The notes beneath the pieces are model-generated. The model had not been told where the DNA came from. It worked only from the letters and a program-made list of their open reading frames with translations, and searched no databases. Shown here in pieces: positions 49,583-58,720 of a stretch of DNA of 64,000 nucleotides. The first letter of the stretch is position 1. Each line of letters opens with the position of its first letter. A program made the position numbers and the translations under genes. The stretch comes from Cohnella candidum (lineage in GTDB: Bacteria; Bacillota; Bacilli; Paenibacillales; Paenibacillaceae), in the NCBI RefSeq assembly GCF_003713065.1, contig NZ_CP033433.1, forward strand, positions 4,799,501 to 4,863,500, read 5' to 3'.

Positions 49583-51340
49583 ATGACCGGTTCCGTGGCG
49601 TTATGGCCGACTTTATTCCTGTTGCTGGCCTTGTTGATCAGCATACTCGCATCTTATACGATGTTCAACTTCATCAGCAATCTGAAGCGAACGAACGGCA
49701 CCTTTCGGCAATTTTGGCTGGCGGGCGGCGCTTTCGTTTTCGGAGTCGGTTTGTGGGCGAAACATTTCGTGACCGTGCTGGCATACGGACAACCGCTCTA
49801 TTTCGCTTGGAGCATGCTCGTGAGCCTGTTTTTCATCATTTTCTTCTCGCTTACGGCTTTCGTCATGCTGACGTTTCATAACGTATTCCGCTACCGCTTG
49901 CTGATCGGCAGCTCGATTTTGGCTTTCGGTATCGCGTTCATGACGTATTTCAGCGTGCTGGGCCAGCCGATCGGGCGGCTGTCGGTCGAGTTGTCCCCGC
50001 TCACGACTTCGCTCGTCATTTTGTTCGTCGGCACGTACGGCTCTTTCCTGCTCGCCGAGCAGAACCGCAAAGCCTGCCTCTGGTTCGCCAGCCTGACGCT
50101 GGGCGTCTCCGTAGTCGTCGTGCAGCTGCTCGCCAGAGAGGCGCTGAACATCGAATTCTCTGTCGTTAACACGACGGAAAAGCTGAGCCAAGACGTCAAC
50201 TTGGTCGGCTTTATCGTCGGCATCGCCGCTTTGCTTATTTTGCTGTCGACGCTGGTGACCTGGTATATCGACAAACGTCTGAACCAGATGGACGAGCGCT
50301 ACCGGCTGCTGGTCGAAAATTCGCTCGATACGATCGCCATCCTGAAAGGGGACACGTGGGGGTTCGTAAACGCATCCGGGCTTCGGATGTTCGAGGCGGA
50401 GGAGCCTAAGGACCTGCTCGGAAAATCGATCTTTTCGTTCCTGCCGCCGAAGGACCACGAGAACGTGCAGGAGCGGCTGAACAATCTCGCGGTGACGGGG
50501 AGCGGGCGCCCGCTGGAGCAGGATTGGTATACGCTGAACGGCAAAGTGCTGAATACGGAAATCGTGGAAACGATGACGACGCTCAACAACGAGCCGGCCG
50601 TCCAAGTCATCATCCGCGACATCTCGGAGCGGAAGAAGAACGAGGAGCTGCTCATCAATTCCGAGAAGCTGTACGTGGCGGGGCAGTTGGCGGCGGGCAT
50701 CGCGCACGAAATCCGCAACCCGCTCACTTCGCTGAAAGGCTTCTTGCAATTGATCGCTTCCGGCCGCAAAAACAATACCACCTACTACGATATCATGAAC
50801 TCCGAGCTGGACCGGATCGAGGAAATCGTCAGCGAGCTGCTGATGCTGTCCAAACCTCAGGTGTACCAGCTGTCCTACCACGACGTGCGCATGATGATGC
50901 GGGATACGGTGACGCTGCTGGAGACGCAGGCGATCCTGCATAACATCGCGATCGAGACGGACTACGGGAACGAGCCTTTATGGGTGTACGGCGTGGAAAA
51001 CCAGGTCAAACAGGTGTTCATTAACGTGATCAAAAACGCGATCGAAGCGATGGTCGACGGCGGCGCGATCCGGATCCGGCTTTCGCGGGTCAATGACGGC
51101 GTGTTCATCCGCATTCACGACGAAGGGCCCGGCATCGGCGAGGATCAGCTCGCGAAAATGGGCCAGCCCTTCTATACGACCAAAGAGAAGGGAACCGGCC
51201 TCGGCCTGATGGTGAGCTACAAAATCGTGGACAACCATCGCGGGCGCATCTACGTGAACAGCGAGATCGGAAAAGGGACCCTGTTCGAAATCATGCTGCC
51301 TTTCCGTTACCCCGAAGCCGAAGCGAAAATGAGCAGCTGA
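49583..51340 (+). CDS. MHYT-like membrane/PAS sensor histidine kinase (sporulation-kinase-like)
   Basis: A 585-residue kinase. Seven N-terminal helices (about residues 5-230) resemble an MHYT sensor, with GLWAKHFVTVLA in the MHYT-motif position. A PAS domain (about 250-350) and PAC motif (VIIRDISERKKNEE) follow. HisKA has GIAHEIRNPLTSLKGFL. The HATPase carries NVIKNAIEAM, DEGPGIGE and KGTGLGLMVS, all intact. The layout resembles Bacillus KinE-type sporulation phosphorelay kinases, which signal to Spo0F. The ATG at 49583 fits GAGGG spacing better than 49577. Its 3' end overlaps the convergent lipid kinase by 34 bp. Confidence 0.87.
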   Translation: MTGSVALWPTLFLLLALLISILASYTMFNFISNLKRTNGTFRQFWLAGGAFVFGVGLWAKHFVTVLAYGQPLYFAWSMLVSLFFIIFFSLTAFVMLTFHNVFRYRLLIGSSILAFGIAFMTYFSVLGQPIGRLSVELSPLTTSLVILFVGTYGSFLLAEQNRKACLWFASLTLGVSVVVVQLLAREALNIEFSVVNTTEKLSQDVNLVGFIVGIAALLILLSTLVTWYIDKRLNQMDERYRLLVENSLDTIAILKGDTWGFVNASGLRMFEAEEPKDLLGKSIFSFLPPKDHENVQERLNNLAVTGSGRPLEQDWYTLNGKVLNTEIVETMTTLNNEPAVQVIIRDISERKKNEELLINSEKLYVAGQLAAGIAHEIRNPLTSLKGFLQLIASGRKNNTTYYDIMNSELDRIEEIVSELLMLSKPQVYQLSYHDVRMMMRDTVTLLETQAILHNIAIETDYGNEPLWVYGVENQVKQVFINVIKNAIEAMVDGGAIRIRLSRVNDGVFIRIHDEGPGIGEDQLAKMGQPFYTTKEKGTGLGLMVSYKIVDNHRGRIYVNSEIGKGTLFEIMLPFRYPEAEAKMSS

Positions 51341-52254
51341 CGGGGCAGGACAGAGGCGCGGACCGGGGTATGCCCGGCGGGCTCCCCGTCGCCATAGGCA
51401 AGCAAAGGAACCGGCGCCTCTACGGAGACGTCGGTTCCTTTCAGCATGGTGACGAATTTAGATCCGACATGCTTGCCGGACAATACGGTCGGGAAAACGG
51501 ACAGCAGTTGAAGCGCCGAGCATCCGTGCACGACGCATACGTGGAGGAGTCCGTCTGAAGGCTTGGCGTCGGGGCAGATTTTGAGCCCGCCCCCGTAGGT
51601 GGCGAGGTTGGCGACGGCCGTGAGCCAGCCTTTCTGAAAGACGTGCGTTCGGCCGTCTACCGTGACGGTCAGCGGCTGGGGTTTGAACGCCGCGAGCATT
51701 CGGAACAGGCCGATGATGTAGGCGGCGGAGCCGATGCCCAGCCGGTTGCACCACCGCTTGTAACGCGACCCGTTCACGTCTTCGGCCACGGCTCCGTCGA
51801 GCCCGATCGCCACGGAGATCAGGGAGTAGTGGAGGCTGCCATCCGGCTGCCGTGCGGCCAGCAGGTCCGAAGGACGGGTGGATCCGCCCAGCACGATATC
51901 CAGCGCGGCGGCGGGATCCTTCGGGATGCCGAAGGCCAAAGCCGTATCGTTGCCGGAGCCCGAGGGGATGAGGCCAAGCGGCAGCCGGTACTCCACAGCG
52001 AGCGGAAGCAGGCTGTGTACGGTGCCGTCGCCGCCGACGGCCACGAGGGCTTGCACAGGCTCCCGTTCGATCTTGCTCTTGGCTTGGAGTATCGCATCGG
52101 CGGGCGATGTAGCGGTGATGGCCGCATAAGGAGTGCCCCGTTCCCGCAAAATGCTTTCCGCGGCCTGCCAGGCTTTCTTGCCCCGGCCGTTGCCGGATTT
52201 TTCGTTGACCACGAACAAAATCACGTGTGGGTAGGCCTCCTCGGGTGGGTCCAT
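51307..52254 (-). CDS. diacylglycerol/lipid kinase family protein (YegS/BmrU-like)
   Basis: A 315-residue kinase. The nucleotide-binding signature VAVGGDGTVHSL and the SGSGNDTALA loop are diagnostic of the DAGK catalytic fold. A second domain has the late GDGEP motif. It phosphorylates a lipid such as diacylglycerol, or acts on a related lipid. The ATG at 52254 has no ribosome binding site; a GTG at 52224 lies 11 nt after GAGGAGG and may be the true start. The last 34 bp are shared with the opposite-strand kinase gene. Confidence 0.87.
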   Translation of the reverse strand: MDPPEEAYPHVILFVVNEKSGNGRGKKAWQAAESILRERGTPYAAITATSPADAILQAKSKIEREPVQALVAVGGDGTVHSLLPLAVEYRLPLGLIPSGSGNDTALAFGIPKDPAAALDIVLGGSTRPSDLLAARQPDGSLHYSLISVAIGLDGAVAEDVNGSRYKRWCNRLGIGSAAYIIGLFRMLAAFKPQPLTVTVDGRTHVFQKGWLTAVANLATYGGGLKICPDAKPSDGLLHVCVVHGCSALQLLSVFPTVLSGKHVGSKFVTMLKGTDVSVEAPVPLLAYGDGEPAGHTPVRASVLPRQLLIFASASG

Positions 52255-52359
52255 ACGGGGATGTATTGTTTAACATTATAAAAGATCGGCTTCGTTTTCG
52301 GGAAGCGTTTTCGCAGGGGAGAGGGTTTGGCCTTGCGCAGGCGGGCCAATGGCGGAAAA

Positions 52360-52368
52360 TGGTATAAT
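52360..52368 (+). promoter_or_regulatory. extended -10 promoter of the alkylation-repair operon
   Basis: TGGTATAAT (TG at 52360-52361, -10 at 52363-52368), 33 bp before the TTG start. No good -35 lies at 17 bp. Confidence 0.55.
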
Positions 52369-52401
52369 GGAGCGTGTGAAGACGGCAAGGAGGGAACCGG
52401 C

Positions 52402-53487
52402 TTGGCGGAAGCGCTCAAAGCGATGTATCATGAACGGTTTTTAAGGGATTTCGCGCAAATCGTCCGCAGACGGCTGCCTTCTTTTGACGCGGATCGGTTC
52501 GTGGACTTCGTGCTCGGCGCGGGATGGGATGAGCTCGAATTGAAGGCGCGGATGAGGCGGATTTCCGAGGGGCTCAGAGAGACGCTCCCGAAGGAATACG
52601 AAGAAGCGCTGACCGTGCTCGAGGATATTGCGGAGGAGTGCCGCGGATTTCCCTATATGTTTTTTCCGGATTTCGTGGAGCGCTATGGGCTCGACGATTG
52701 GGACCGCTCGATCGCGGCACTGGAGAAGTTTACTCCGATGTCGTCGTCGGAGTTCGCGGTACGCCCTTATTTGCTGAAAGACTTGGACAAAATGATGGGC
52801 CGGATGCTGGCGTGGAGTTCGCATCCGGATGAGCATGTCCGGCGGCTCGCCAGCGAAGGCTGCAGGCCTCGTCTGCCATGGGCGATGGGGGTTCCGGAGT
52901 TGAAACGGGATCCTGCGCCGATCTGGCCGATTTTGGAGCGGCTTAAAGCGGATCCGTCGGAGTACGTGCGCAAAAGCGTGGCGAACAATATGAACGACAT
53001 TTCCAAGGATCACCCCGAACAAGTCGTGGAGCGGGTGATTCAGTGGCAAGGTGAAGACGCCCGAACCGATTGGGTGCTGCGGCACGGCTGCCGGGGGTTG
53101 ATTCGGGCCGCCCATCCGGAAATCATGGCGCGGTTCGGCTTGCTTCCGGCGGCCGGCGTCGAGGTCGAGGAATGGGCGTTGTCCGACCGCGAGATTCCGA
53201 TGGGCGGTTCGGTCGAGGCCAGATATAAGCTGCGCGTTCCGGAAGGGGAGGCGATCAAGCTCCGTTTGGAGCTGGCCGTCACGTTTCCCCGGCCGGGCGG
53301 CAAAAGCTACCGGAAGCAGTTCCGATTAAGCGAGAAAATCGCGGAAGGCGGTTCCGTCGTGATCGGCGTCCGGCGCCACTCGTTCGCGGATTTATCGACC
53401 CGCCGGCATTATCCGGGCGTTCATCGCCTCGCCCTTATCGTGAACGGAAGCGAAATGGCATCCGCAGAGGCGGTGCTTACGCCATGA
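52402..53487 (+). CDS. DNA alkylation repair (AlkD-like HEAT repeat) protein
   Basis: A 361-residue helical protein. Repeated HEAT-like segments (DEHVRRLASEGCRPRLPWA, EYVRKSVANNMNDISKDHPE, DARTDWVLRHGCRGLIR) form the DNA-cradling solenoid of AlkD/AlkC-type glycosylases, which remove alkylated bases without base flipping. The C-terminal ~90 residues are a beta-sandwich-like extension. The TTG at 52402 follows AAGGAGGG; the upstream in-frame extension overlaps the promoter. The stop overlaps the next gene as ATGA. Confidence 0.85.
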   Translation: MAEALKAMYHERFLRDFAQIVRRRLPSFDADRFVDFVLGAGWDELELKARMRRISEGLRETLPKEYEEALTVLEDIAEECRGFPYMFFPDFVERYGLDDWDRSIAALEKFTPMSSSEFAVRPYLLKDLDKMMGRMLAWSSHPDEHVRRLASEGCRPRLPWAMGVPELKRDPAPIWPILERLKADPSEYVRKSVANNMNDISKDHPEQVVERVIQWQGEDARTDWVLRHGCRGLIRAAHPEIMARFGLLPAAGVEVEEWALSDREIPMGGSVEARYKLRVPEGEAIKLRLELAVTFPRPGGKSYRKQFRLSEKIAEGGSVVIGVRRHSFADLSTRRHYPGVHRLALIVNGSEMASAEAVLTP

Positions 53488-54548
53488 CGATCGGAGCGCG
53501 CGTACTCAAAACCGGGCTGGCCGTCGCGTTCGCCCTCTGGGTCGGTATGCTGATCGGGCTGAAGTCGCCGCTGATTGCGGCGATCGCGGCCATATTCACG
53601 ATTCAGCCTTCGATTTACCGCTCCTGGAAGCAGATTTTGGAGCAGGTGCAGAGCAACCTGCTGGGCGCCGCCATCGCCATCGGCGCGGTCTGGCTGGTTG
53701 GGACGACTCCGATTTCCGTGGGGCTCGTGTCCATTTGCGTGATTCTGCTGTGCCTGAAGATCGGTACGGAGGAGACGATCGGCCTGACGCTGGTCACGGT
53801 CGTCGTCGTGATGGAAGCCGGCGGCTCGCAAGGCTGGCTGGTCGCGGCCGATCGGCTGGGCTCGATCATGACGGGCATCGTCTCGGCGTTCTTGGTGAAC
53901 GTCGCGATCGCGCCGCCCCGCCATGCGAAGCGATTCGTGAAGATGGTTCAGGACGCCCAGACGTTGATGTCCAGGCTGCTCCGTACGACGGTGTCGAACG
54001 AGCTGAAAGAGAACGTGTTTCGGGACGAACTCGAGAAGCTGAGCGCGCAGATCCGCAAGCTGGAGGAGTTTTACGAGCTGTTCACGGAAGAACGGGTATG
54101 GGGCCGCAATACGCGGATGGGACGGGCTCGCCTGCTCGTCGTGTACAAAGGAATGATCGAAGCGTTGGCGCTCGGCCGCTCTTTGATCATGGCGGTCGAG
54201 GATCACTATTTCGCGGTACGGACGACCAAAGAGTGGAACCGGCTGGTGGACCGGCAGATCGAAACGCTCTGCGGGTATCACGAGCAGCTCATGTGGAAGT
54301 GGGAAGGCCATATGAAGCCGGGCGCCTCGGCAGCCGCCCCGCCTCCCGAGGCGACGGCGCTGCTCACCGAGATGATCGCGGACCGCTCCGTGCAAGAAGA
54401 AACGATCGCGCGCGCGCGCCTGCTCGTGGTCACGACGTCCGTGTTCTCGTACGAGGACCGGCTGCGACGCCTCGATAAGCTGATGGAAAATTACTTGAGC
54501 CGCAGCGAGGCGAACGGGCCAGGCGAGCATGCGGCGGAGAAGGCGTGA
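53484..54548 (+). CDS. aromatic acid exporter family (FUSC-like) membrane protein
   Basis: A 354-residue protein. The N-terminal half has about four or five helices with KTGLAVAFALWVG, AIAAIFTIQPSIYRSWKQ and later IGLTLVTVVVVME, matching ArAE_1/DUF939 proteins. The C-terminal half is a cytoplasmic coiled-coil-rich region. Related proteins export aromatic carboxylates, but the B. subtilis relatives are of unsettled function. It overlaps the repair gene by 4 nt; the functional link is unclear. It ends in a strong terminator. Confidence 0.8.
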   Translation: MTIGARVLKTGLAVAFALWVGMLIGLKSPLIAAIAAIFTIQPSIYRSWKQILEQVQSNLLGAAIAIGAVWLVGTTPISVGLVSICVILLCLKIGTEETIGLTLVTVVVVMEAGGSQGWLVAADRLGSIMTGIVSAFLVNVAIAPPRHAKRFVKMVQDAQTLMSRLLRTTVSNELKENVFRDELEKLSAQIRKLEEFYELFTEERVWGRNTRMGRARLLVVYKGMIEALALGRSLIMAVEDHYFAVRTTKEWNRLVDRQIETLCGYHEQLMWKWEGHMKPGASAAAPPPEATALLTEMIADRSVQEETIARARLLVVTTSVFSYEDRLRRLDKLMENYLSRSEANGPGEHAAEKA

Positions 54549-54562
54549 TTACAAGCACACAA

Positions 54563-54596
54563 AAAACCGGCCGCTCAAGGAGCGGCCGGTTTTCTT
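54563..54596. terminator. bidirectional terminator
   Basis: AAAACCGGCCGCTC-AAG-GAGCGGCCGGTTTT, a perfect stem with A and T runs, between convergent genes. Confidence 0.95.
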
Positions 54597-54600
54597 GTCT

Positions 54601-54885
54601 CTAACGATCTTGGCGGTTGAAGTGCCTGCGAGGGTGGGTGATTTTTCCTTGCTGCTTCTCGATCTCGTCTTTCTTCGGATAGAGCCGGGGATCGGTCTCG
54701 CCTTCATGGTGATTGTCGAAGCTGAATTCGACGAGCTCCCATTCCGTCGTGCCGAGTACGGGATCGGCCGGAAATACGTTGCCGCGTTCCAGCTCGAGCT
54801 CGCGTCCCCATTCGTTTTTATACACGCCGTCGACTTCGATTTTCTCGCCGCTTAACGGCAGCATCGCATGTTTTTCTTCGCTCAC
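54601..54885 (-). CDS. small hypothetical protein (YjzC-like composition)
   Basis: A 94-residue acidic soluble protein. The segment GVYKNEWGRELELERGNVFPADP resembles the short beta-barrel-like repeat in YjzC-type proteins (GVY, then R/KG-x-FP). The charged C-terminus (PKKDEIEKQQ) is probably disordered. No catalytic motif is visible. The ATG at 54885 lies behind GAGGGGGG. It is followed by a terminator and preceded by a 47-codon gene on the same strand. Confidence 0.6.
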   Translation of the reverse strand: MSEEKHAMLPLSGEKIEVDGVYKNEWGRELELERGNVFPADPVLGTTEWELVEFSFDNHHEGETDPRLYPKKDEIEKQQGKITHPRRHFNRQDR

Positions 54886-54903
54886 TGGACAGCCCCCCTC
54901 GCT

Positions 54904-55047
54904 TTATAAGCCATGCTTGGGATAGGCGGCTCTGTCCGCCTTGGACTGCATGCGGCTGGACCGCTCCTTGCCTTGGCCGGTTCGGTCGGCTTTGGACTGG
55001 GCGGAACTCGCTTCTTCTTGCGCGGCGGAAGGATGTTCTCCGGACAT
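54904..55047 (-). CDS. 47-residue hydrophilic protein with duplicated QSKADR motif
   Basis: The ATG at 55047 is preceded by GAGGAGGAAG with about 8-nt spacing, and 47 codons end at TAA 54904-54906. The sequence contains AQSKADR at residues 16-22 and MQSKADR at 33-39, a short internal duplication, and is rich in Ser/Ala/Lys/Glu with no hydrophobic segment. Size and composition recall small spore proteins, but it does not match a SASP family I know. It lies 18 bp upstream of the YjzC-like gene. Confidence 0.55.
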   Translation of the reverse strand: MSGEHPSAAQEEASSAQSKADRTGQGKERSSRMQSKADRAAYPKHGL

Positions 55048-55165
55048 AACCGCTTCCTCCTCGGGTGGCGGGCAACGTAACGGTCAACCCTGTCGTTGTC
55101 CGCCGGAATGTGGATTCCGAGTTAGGGTGCCACCGAAGCCGGCCGGCTATGCCTCGCTTCGCCGT

Positions 55166-55489
55166 TCAGTCCATCAAACGAAGCCCGCAAGAAGGGCATT
55201 CCACATGCTCGTGGGTCACCCTTGCGCGGCAGGCGGGGCACTCGTCCTCGAACGGCTCGACGTCCGTTCGGGCGGCTGCCGCTTCCCCGTGGCCCGGAGG
55301 GACTTCCTTCGAATCCGATCCCGGCCGCAGGAAGGACGGGGTGCTGAACAACGAGTCCAGCATTTCCTTGATTTCGCCGTACTTGCCGGACTCGTCCGAC
55401 ATCGCCCGCAGGAGAAAGAACATGCCCCCGAGCAGCACGACCAGTATCGTAATGGCTATCCCGTATCCCCACATGGAGGTTGCAGACAT
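55166..55489 (-). CDS. small membrane protein with C-terminal zinc ribbon
   Basis: A 107-residue protein. One N-terminal transmembrane helix (about residues 7-28) is followed by a charged linker and a C-terminal CPACRA ... CPSCGL pair, a four-cysteine zinc-ribbon. The orientation places the ribbon in the cytoplasm if the N-terminus is outside. No family name is assignable. It lies 41 bp after the TVP38-type gene on the same strand. Confidence 0.65.
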   Translation of the reverse strand: MSATSMWGYGIAITILVVLLGGMFFLLRAMSDESGKYGEIKEMLDSLFSTPSFLRPGSDSKEVPPGHGEAAAARTDVEPFEDECPACRARVTHEHVECPSCGLRLMD

Positions 55490-55530
55490 TTGATAAAGCC
55501 CTCCTCATCATCCGCACACCGAAAAACTCG

Positions 55531-56160
55531 TCATTTGTCGGTTCCGTAGCGTTTTTCAAGCTTTTTGCCACCGTACCACATGACGACCAACACCGCAATC
55601 GCGGCCGCGATCCGCCAAGGCTGCTCCGCCATCGCCTGAAGGTCCGATCCCAGAAAAGACAGCATGAAAATCATGACGGCTTTGCCCAGAAAGATCGCGG
55701 TGAAGAACGTGTGCAGAGGCATTTTGGAAAGACCGGCGGAAATGTTCACGAGAGCGGACGGAGAGAAAGGGAAGCAAGAGAGCAGGAAAATGGGCGTAAA
55801 GCCCTTGCGTTCGACCCAGGTAAAAAAACGTTCGGTACGCGGATAGCGGCGCCGGATCCGTTCCCCGTACCGTCGGCCGAACCATCGGGCCAGCGAGAAC
55901 ACGATCAGGGCGCCGAGGCAGGCGCCGATCCAGGAATAGAGAAAACCCGCCCATAAGCCGTAAGCGGAAGCGTTTGCGACCACGAATACGACGAGCGGGA
56001 GAAAAGGCATGAGTGCCTCGAGCAGCGGCAGCAGGATGCCGGGCAGCGGCCCCAGCCGGGAATAACGGTCCAGCAATGCCTGAATGTCTTGGAGATCGAT
56101 GTTTTTCAGGTGCGCGGTCATGTCTTCCCAGCGAAACGCCAGCCAGCTATCGATATGCAT
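55531..56160 (-). CDS. TVP38/TMEM64 (VTT/DedA-like) membrane protein
   Basis: A 209-residue protein with about six helices. LLEALMPFLPLVVFVVANASAYG, then GARIVFSLARW-like and FLLSCFPFSPSALVNISAGLSKM are the conserved VTT-domain segments with re-entrant loops. DedA/VTT proteins act in lipid scrambling or in undecaprenyl-phosphate transport, but the role of this TMEM64-type member is unknown. It is preceded by a MFS gene 38 bp away on the same strand. Confidence 0.82.
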   Translation of the reverse strand: MHIDSWLAFRWEDMTAHLKNIDLQDIQALLDRYSRLGPLPGILLPLLEALMPFLPLVVFVVANASAYGLWAGFLYSWIGACLGALIVFSLARWFGRRYGERIRRRYPRTERFFTWVERKGFTPIFLLSCFPFSPSALVNISAGLSKMPLHTFFTAIFLGKAVMIFMLSFLGSDLQAMAEQPWRIAAAIAVLVVMWYGGKKLEKRYGTDK

Positions 56161-56198
56161 AAGGCAACTCCTCTAAGTATGTGCGGACGCGGCCGGAT

Positions 56199-57389
56199 TT
56201 AGGCGCCGGCCTGCCGTTCCCCGCGCAGCGAATGGAAAGGGAAGAAGACGTAAAAAAGGCTGATCGAAATAAACAAGGCACCCGCGATGCCCACCACCCA
56301 GGCTTCGCTCAGCTGCGTGGCCAGAACGCCGCCGACATAAGGGCCGATCACGCCGCCGAGTCCTTCCACCGTGGAGAAAACGCCCCATCCGAGCCCTTGC
56401 TGCCCCGGAGGAACATAAGCCGCGAGCAACGCGTTCCAGGCGGGCAATACGGCCGCGTAGGAAACGCCGAGCACGAGCGCCCAGATCAACGCAAGGCCGT
56501 ATGGCGGTTTTAAAGTAAGCAAATAAAGGACGACCCCGAACACGAGAAAACCCGTCACGAGAAACCACTTTTTGCCGAAGCGGTCGGCCAGCCTGCCCAT
56601 CGGGATCAAGCCCAGCACGGTGAAAGCGCCGCCCGTCGTAAGCAAAGCGGAATAGTGGGAGGTCGTGATGCCCAGGCTGTTGGAAGCGAACGTCGGCAAA
56701 ATGGGGAGCAGCATGCCCGCGCCCAGCGTTTGCAGCACCATGCCCGGCAGCAGCACCTTCATTTCGCGCAGCCGAGACCCTAATATCGACAGCTGCGTGC
56801 GGAAAGGGACTCTGTCGATGTGAACTTGCTGATTGCCGGACAAAAGGAAAGACAACAGCCAGCAGCCAAGCGAAATCGCCGCCAGCATCCAGAACGCCGT
56901 GCCCAGGCTCCAATCCAGGACGAAGTTGGTCGCGACGGGGCCGGCACCGAGTCCGACGAGCCAAATGGTGTAGAGCATGCCCATCTGCGTGCCCCGGCTT
57001 TCCTCGCGAATGCGGGTCAGGCATACGATCCAGATCGGCGATAGCCCGAAGCCGAGCAGCCCGGCCCCGGTAATGAACAACCAGGGAACGCCCGCGAAGC
57101 CGATCAGCAGCATGCCCGCGAACGACAGCAGCAGGCTCGTGTTCACGACCGAACGGATCGAAAACCGGTCCAACAAGTAACCCATGGCCAGCTTCACGGC
57201 CGTATCGGTGACGAAACTGGCGGTGATGGCGGCGCCGATGACGTCCAGGTCGAGCCCGAGATGTTTGGTGCCGTAGATGGAAAGAAAGCTGATCAAGGCG
57301 GCTCCGCGCACGAATTCCACGAGAAAAAGGATCACGATGTAGAGCAGCATGTCCGAGCGGAGTAGCTCTTTGATCGGTGCGAGTTTCAT
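56199..57389 (-). CDS. MFS transporter
   Basis: A 396-residue facilitator with about 12 helices. The loop 2-3 motif A region reads GYLLDRFSIRSVVN and the symmetrical loop 8-9 reads GRLADRFGKKW. GVSYAAVLPAWNALLAAYVPPGQQG is typical of sugar/drug MFS_1 proteins. The start at 57389 follows AAAGGAG, 7 nt before; an earlier in-frame ATG at 57410 lacks a site. No regulator gene is adjacent. The substrate is unknown. Confidence 0.82.
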   Translation of the reverse strand: MKLAPIKELLRSDMLLYIVILFLVEFVRGAALISFLSIYGTKHLGLDLDVIGAAITASFVTDTAVKLAMGYLLDRFSIRSVVNTSLLLSFAGMLLIGFAGVPWLFITGAGLLGFGLSPIWIVCLTRIREESRGTQMGMLYTIWLVGLGAGPVATNFVLDWSLGTAFWMLAAISLGCWLLSFLLSGNQQVHIDRVPFRTQLSILGSRLREMKVLLPGMVLQTLGAGMLLPILPTFASNSLGITTSHYSALLTTGGAFTVLGLIPMGRLADRFGKKWFLVTGFLVFGVVLYLLTLKPPYGLALIWALVLGVSYAAVLPAWNALLAAYVPPGQQGLGWGVFSTVEGLGGVIGPYVGGVLATQLSEAWVVGIAGALFISISLFYVFFPFHSLRGERQAGA

Positions 57390-57449
57390 GGGAGAACTCC
57401 TTTTTAACAATACGGTTGGCCGTTAGCAGGCGTTTCGTAAACCTCTTCC

Positions 57450-57478
57450 ATTATAGTCAATCCCCTAGCTTTATCCAA
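57450..57478 (-). promoter_or_regulatory. promoter of the MFS/TVP38 gene group
   Basis: On the minus strand, TTGGAT (57473-57478), a 17-bp spacer and perfect TATAAT (57450-57455), 61 bp before the MFS start. Confidence 0.7.
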
Positions 57479-57665
57479 ACCGAAAATGGGAGTGGTCGAG
57501 CGCGGGGCAGGCGCCGGGGCGGATAATTCAATTCTGCGATGTTTGTGTAAATACCACATTAGGCCGGTAGTTACGTAAGGTGAAATCGAATCGCATGCGT
57601 TCTGTGCCGACCGGTTTAACTCATACATTTGTGAGGTATCGCCCCGGGAAGAGGAGGAAACGGAA

Positions 57666-58643
57666 GTGGAGTATACGAAATTGGGCCGTTCGGGCCTGCG
57701 GGTATCCAGATTGTGTTTGGGAACGATGAATTTCGGCGTGGACACGGAGGAGCGGGAAGCGTTCCGCATCCTGGATGCGGCGCTGGACGCGGGAATCCAG
57801 TTCATTGACACCGCCAACGGCTACGGGGGAGAAAAGTCCGGGCTGACGGAAGAAATCATCGGTCGCTGGTTTCGCCAAGGCGGGGGACGCCGAGAAAAAA
57901 CCGTGCTCGCGACGAAAGTATACGGTCACATGCACGATCCGCTGGACGGTCCGAACAAGGAAGCGGGGCTGTCGGCGTATAAAGTGCGCCGCCATTTGGA
58001 AGGTTCCCTCCGCCGCCTCGGGACCGACCATGTCGATCTGTACATCATGCACCATATCGACCGCAGCGTAGGCTGGGACGAATTATGGGGAGCATTCGAG
58101 ACCGCGCAGCACCAGGGCAAGATCGGCTACGTCGGCTCCAGCAATTTCGCCGGCTGGGATCTGGCGGTCGCGCAAGGCGAAGCCAAGGCACGCGGACAGA
58201 TGGGGCTGGTGTCGGAACAGCATAAGTACAACCTGCTCTGCCGGCTGCCGGAGCTCGAAGTGCTTCCGGCCGCACAGGGGCTTGGCATCGGGATCACCGT
58301 CTGGGCTCCGCTGGACGCCGGGTTGCTCGGCGGCAACGCGCTTCGGCCCGAGGCCGGCTTGCGCAGCGTGGCGCAGCGGGAGCGCATCGCGCAGGTCCGC
58401 GGCCAGCTGGAGGCGTTCTCCAAGCTGTGCGCCGAGCTGGGCGAGCGGGAGGACACCGTCGCCCTGGCCTGGCTGCTGCACCAGCCGGCCGTCACCGCGC
58501 CGATTCTCGGCGCCCGGACGCTGGATCAATTCGAGCGCAGCTTGCGGGCGGTGGAAGTGAAGCTGGATGCGGACGTGCTGGCCCGGCTCGACGAAATTTT
58601 CCCTGGCCCCGGCGGAGAGGCCCCGCGGGCTTATGCTTGGTAA
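57666..58643 (+). CDS. aldo/keto reductase
   Basis: A 325-residue TIM-barrel oxidoreductase. The catalytic set is readable: Asp in FIDTANGYG with Tyr, Lys in LATKVYG and His in YIMHHID. The C-terminal NADPH-binding region ends in ITAPILGARTLDQFERSL. It reduces carbonyls with NADPH; the substrate is unknown. The GTG at 57666 follows GAGGAGG. It is a single gene ending in a terminator shared with ilvA. Confidence 0.88.
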   Translation: MEYTKLGRSGLRVSRLCLGTMNFGVDTEEREAFRILDAALDAGIQFIDTANGYGGEKSGLTEEIIGRWFRQGGGRREKTVLATKVYGHMHDPLDGPNKEAGLSAYKVRRHLEGSLRRLGTDHVDLYIMHHIDRSVGWDELWGAFETAQHQGKIGYVGSSNFAGWDLAVAQGEAKARGQMGLVSEQHKYNLLCRLPELEVLPAAQGLGIGITVWAPLDAGLLGGNALRPEAGLRSVAQRERIAQVRGQLEAFSKLCAELGEREDTVALAWLLHQPAVTAPILGARTLDQFERSLRAVEVKLDADVLARLDEIFPGPGGEAPRAYAW

Positions 58644-58658
58644 GAGAAGCGGTAAAAG

Positions 58659-58698
58659 CAAGAAGAGGCTGGCGAAGGGCCGGCCTCTTCTTGTTTTT
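58659..58698. terminator. bidirectional terminator between aldo/keto reductase and ilvA
   Basis: CAAGAAGAGGC / GCCTCTTCTTG 11-bp stem with TTTTT on the plus side and CTTTT on the minus side. Confidence 0.85.
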
Positions 58699-58720
58699 AC
58701 GTAAGGTGAATAAATTTCCG

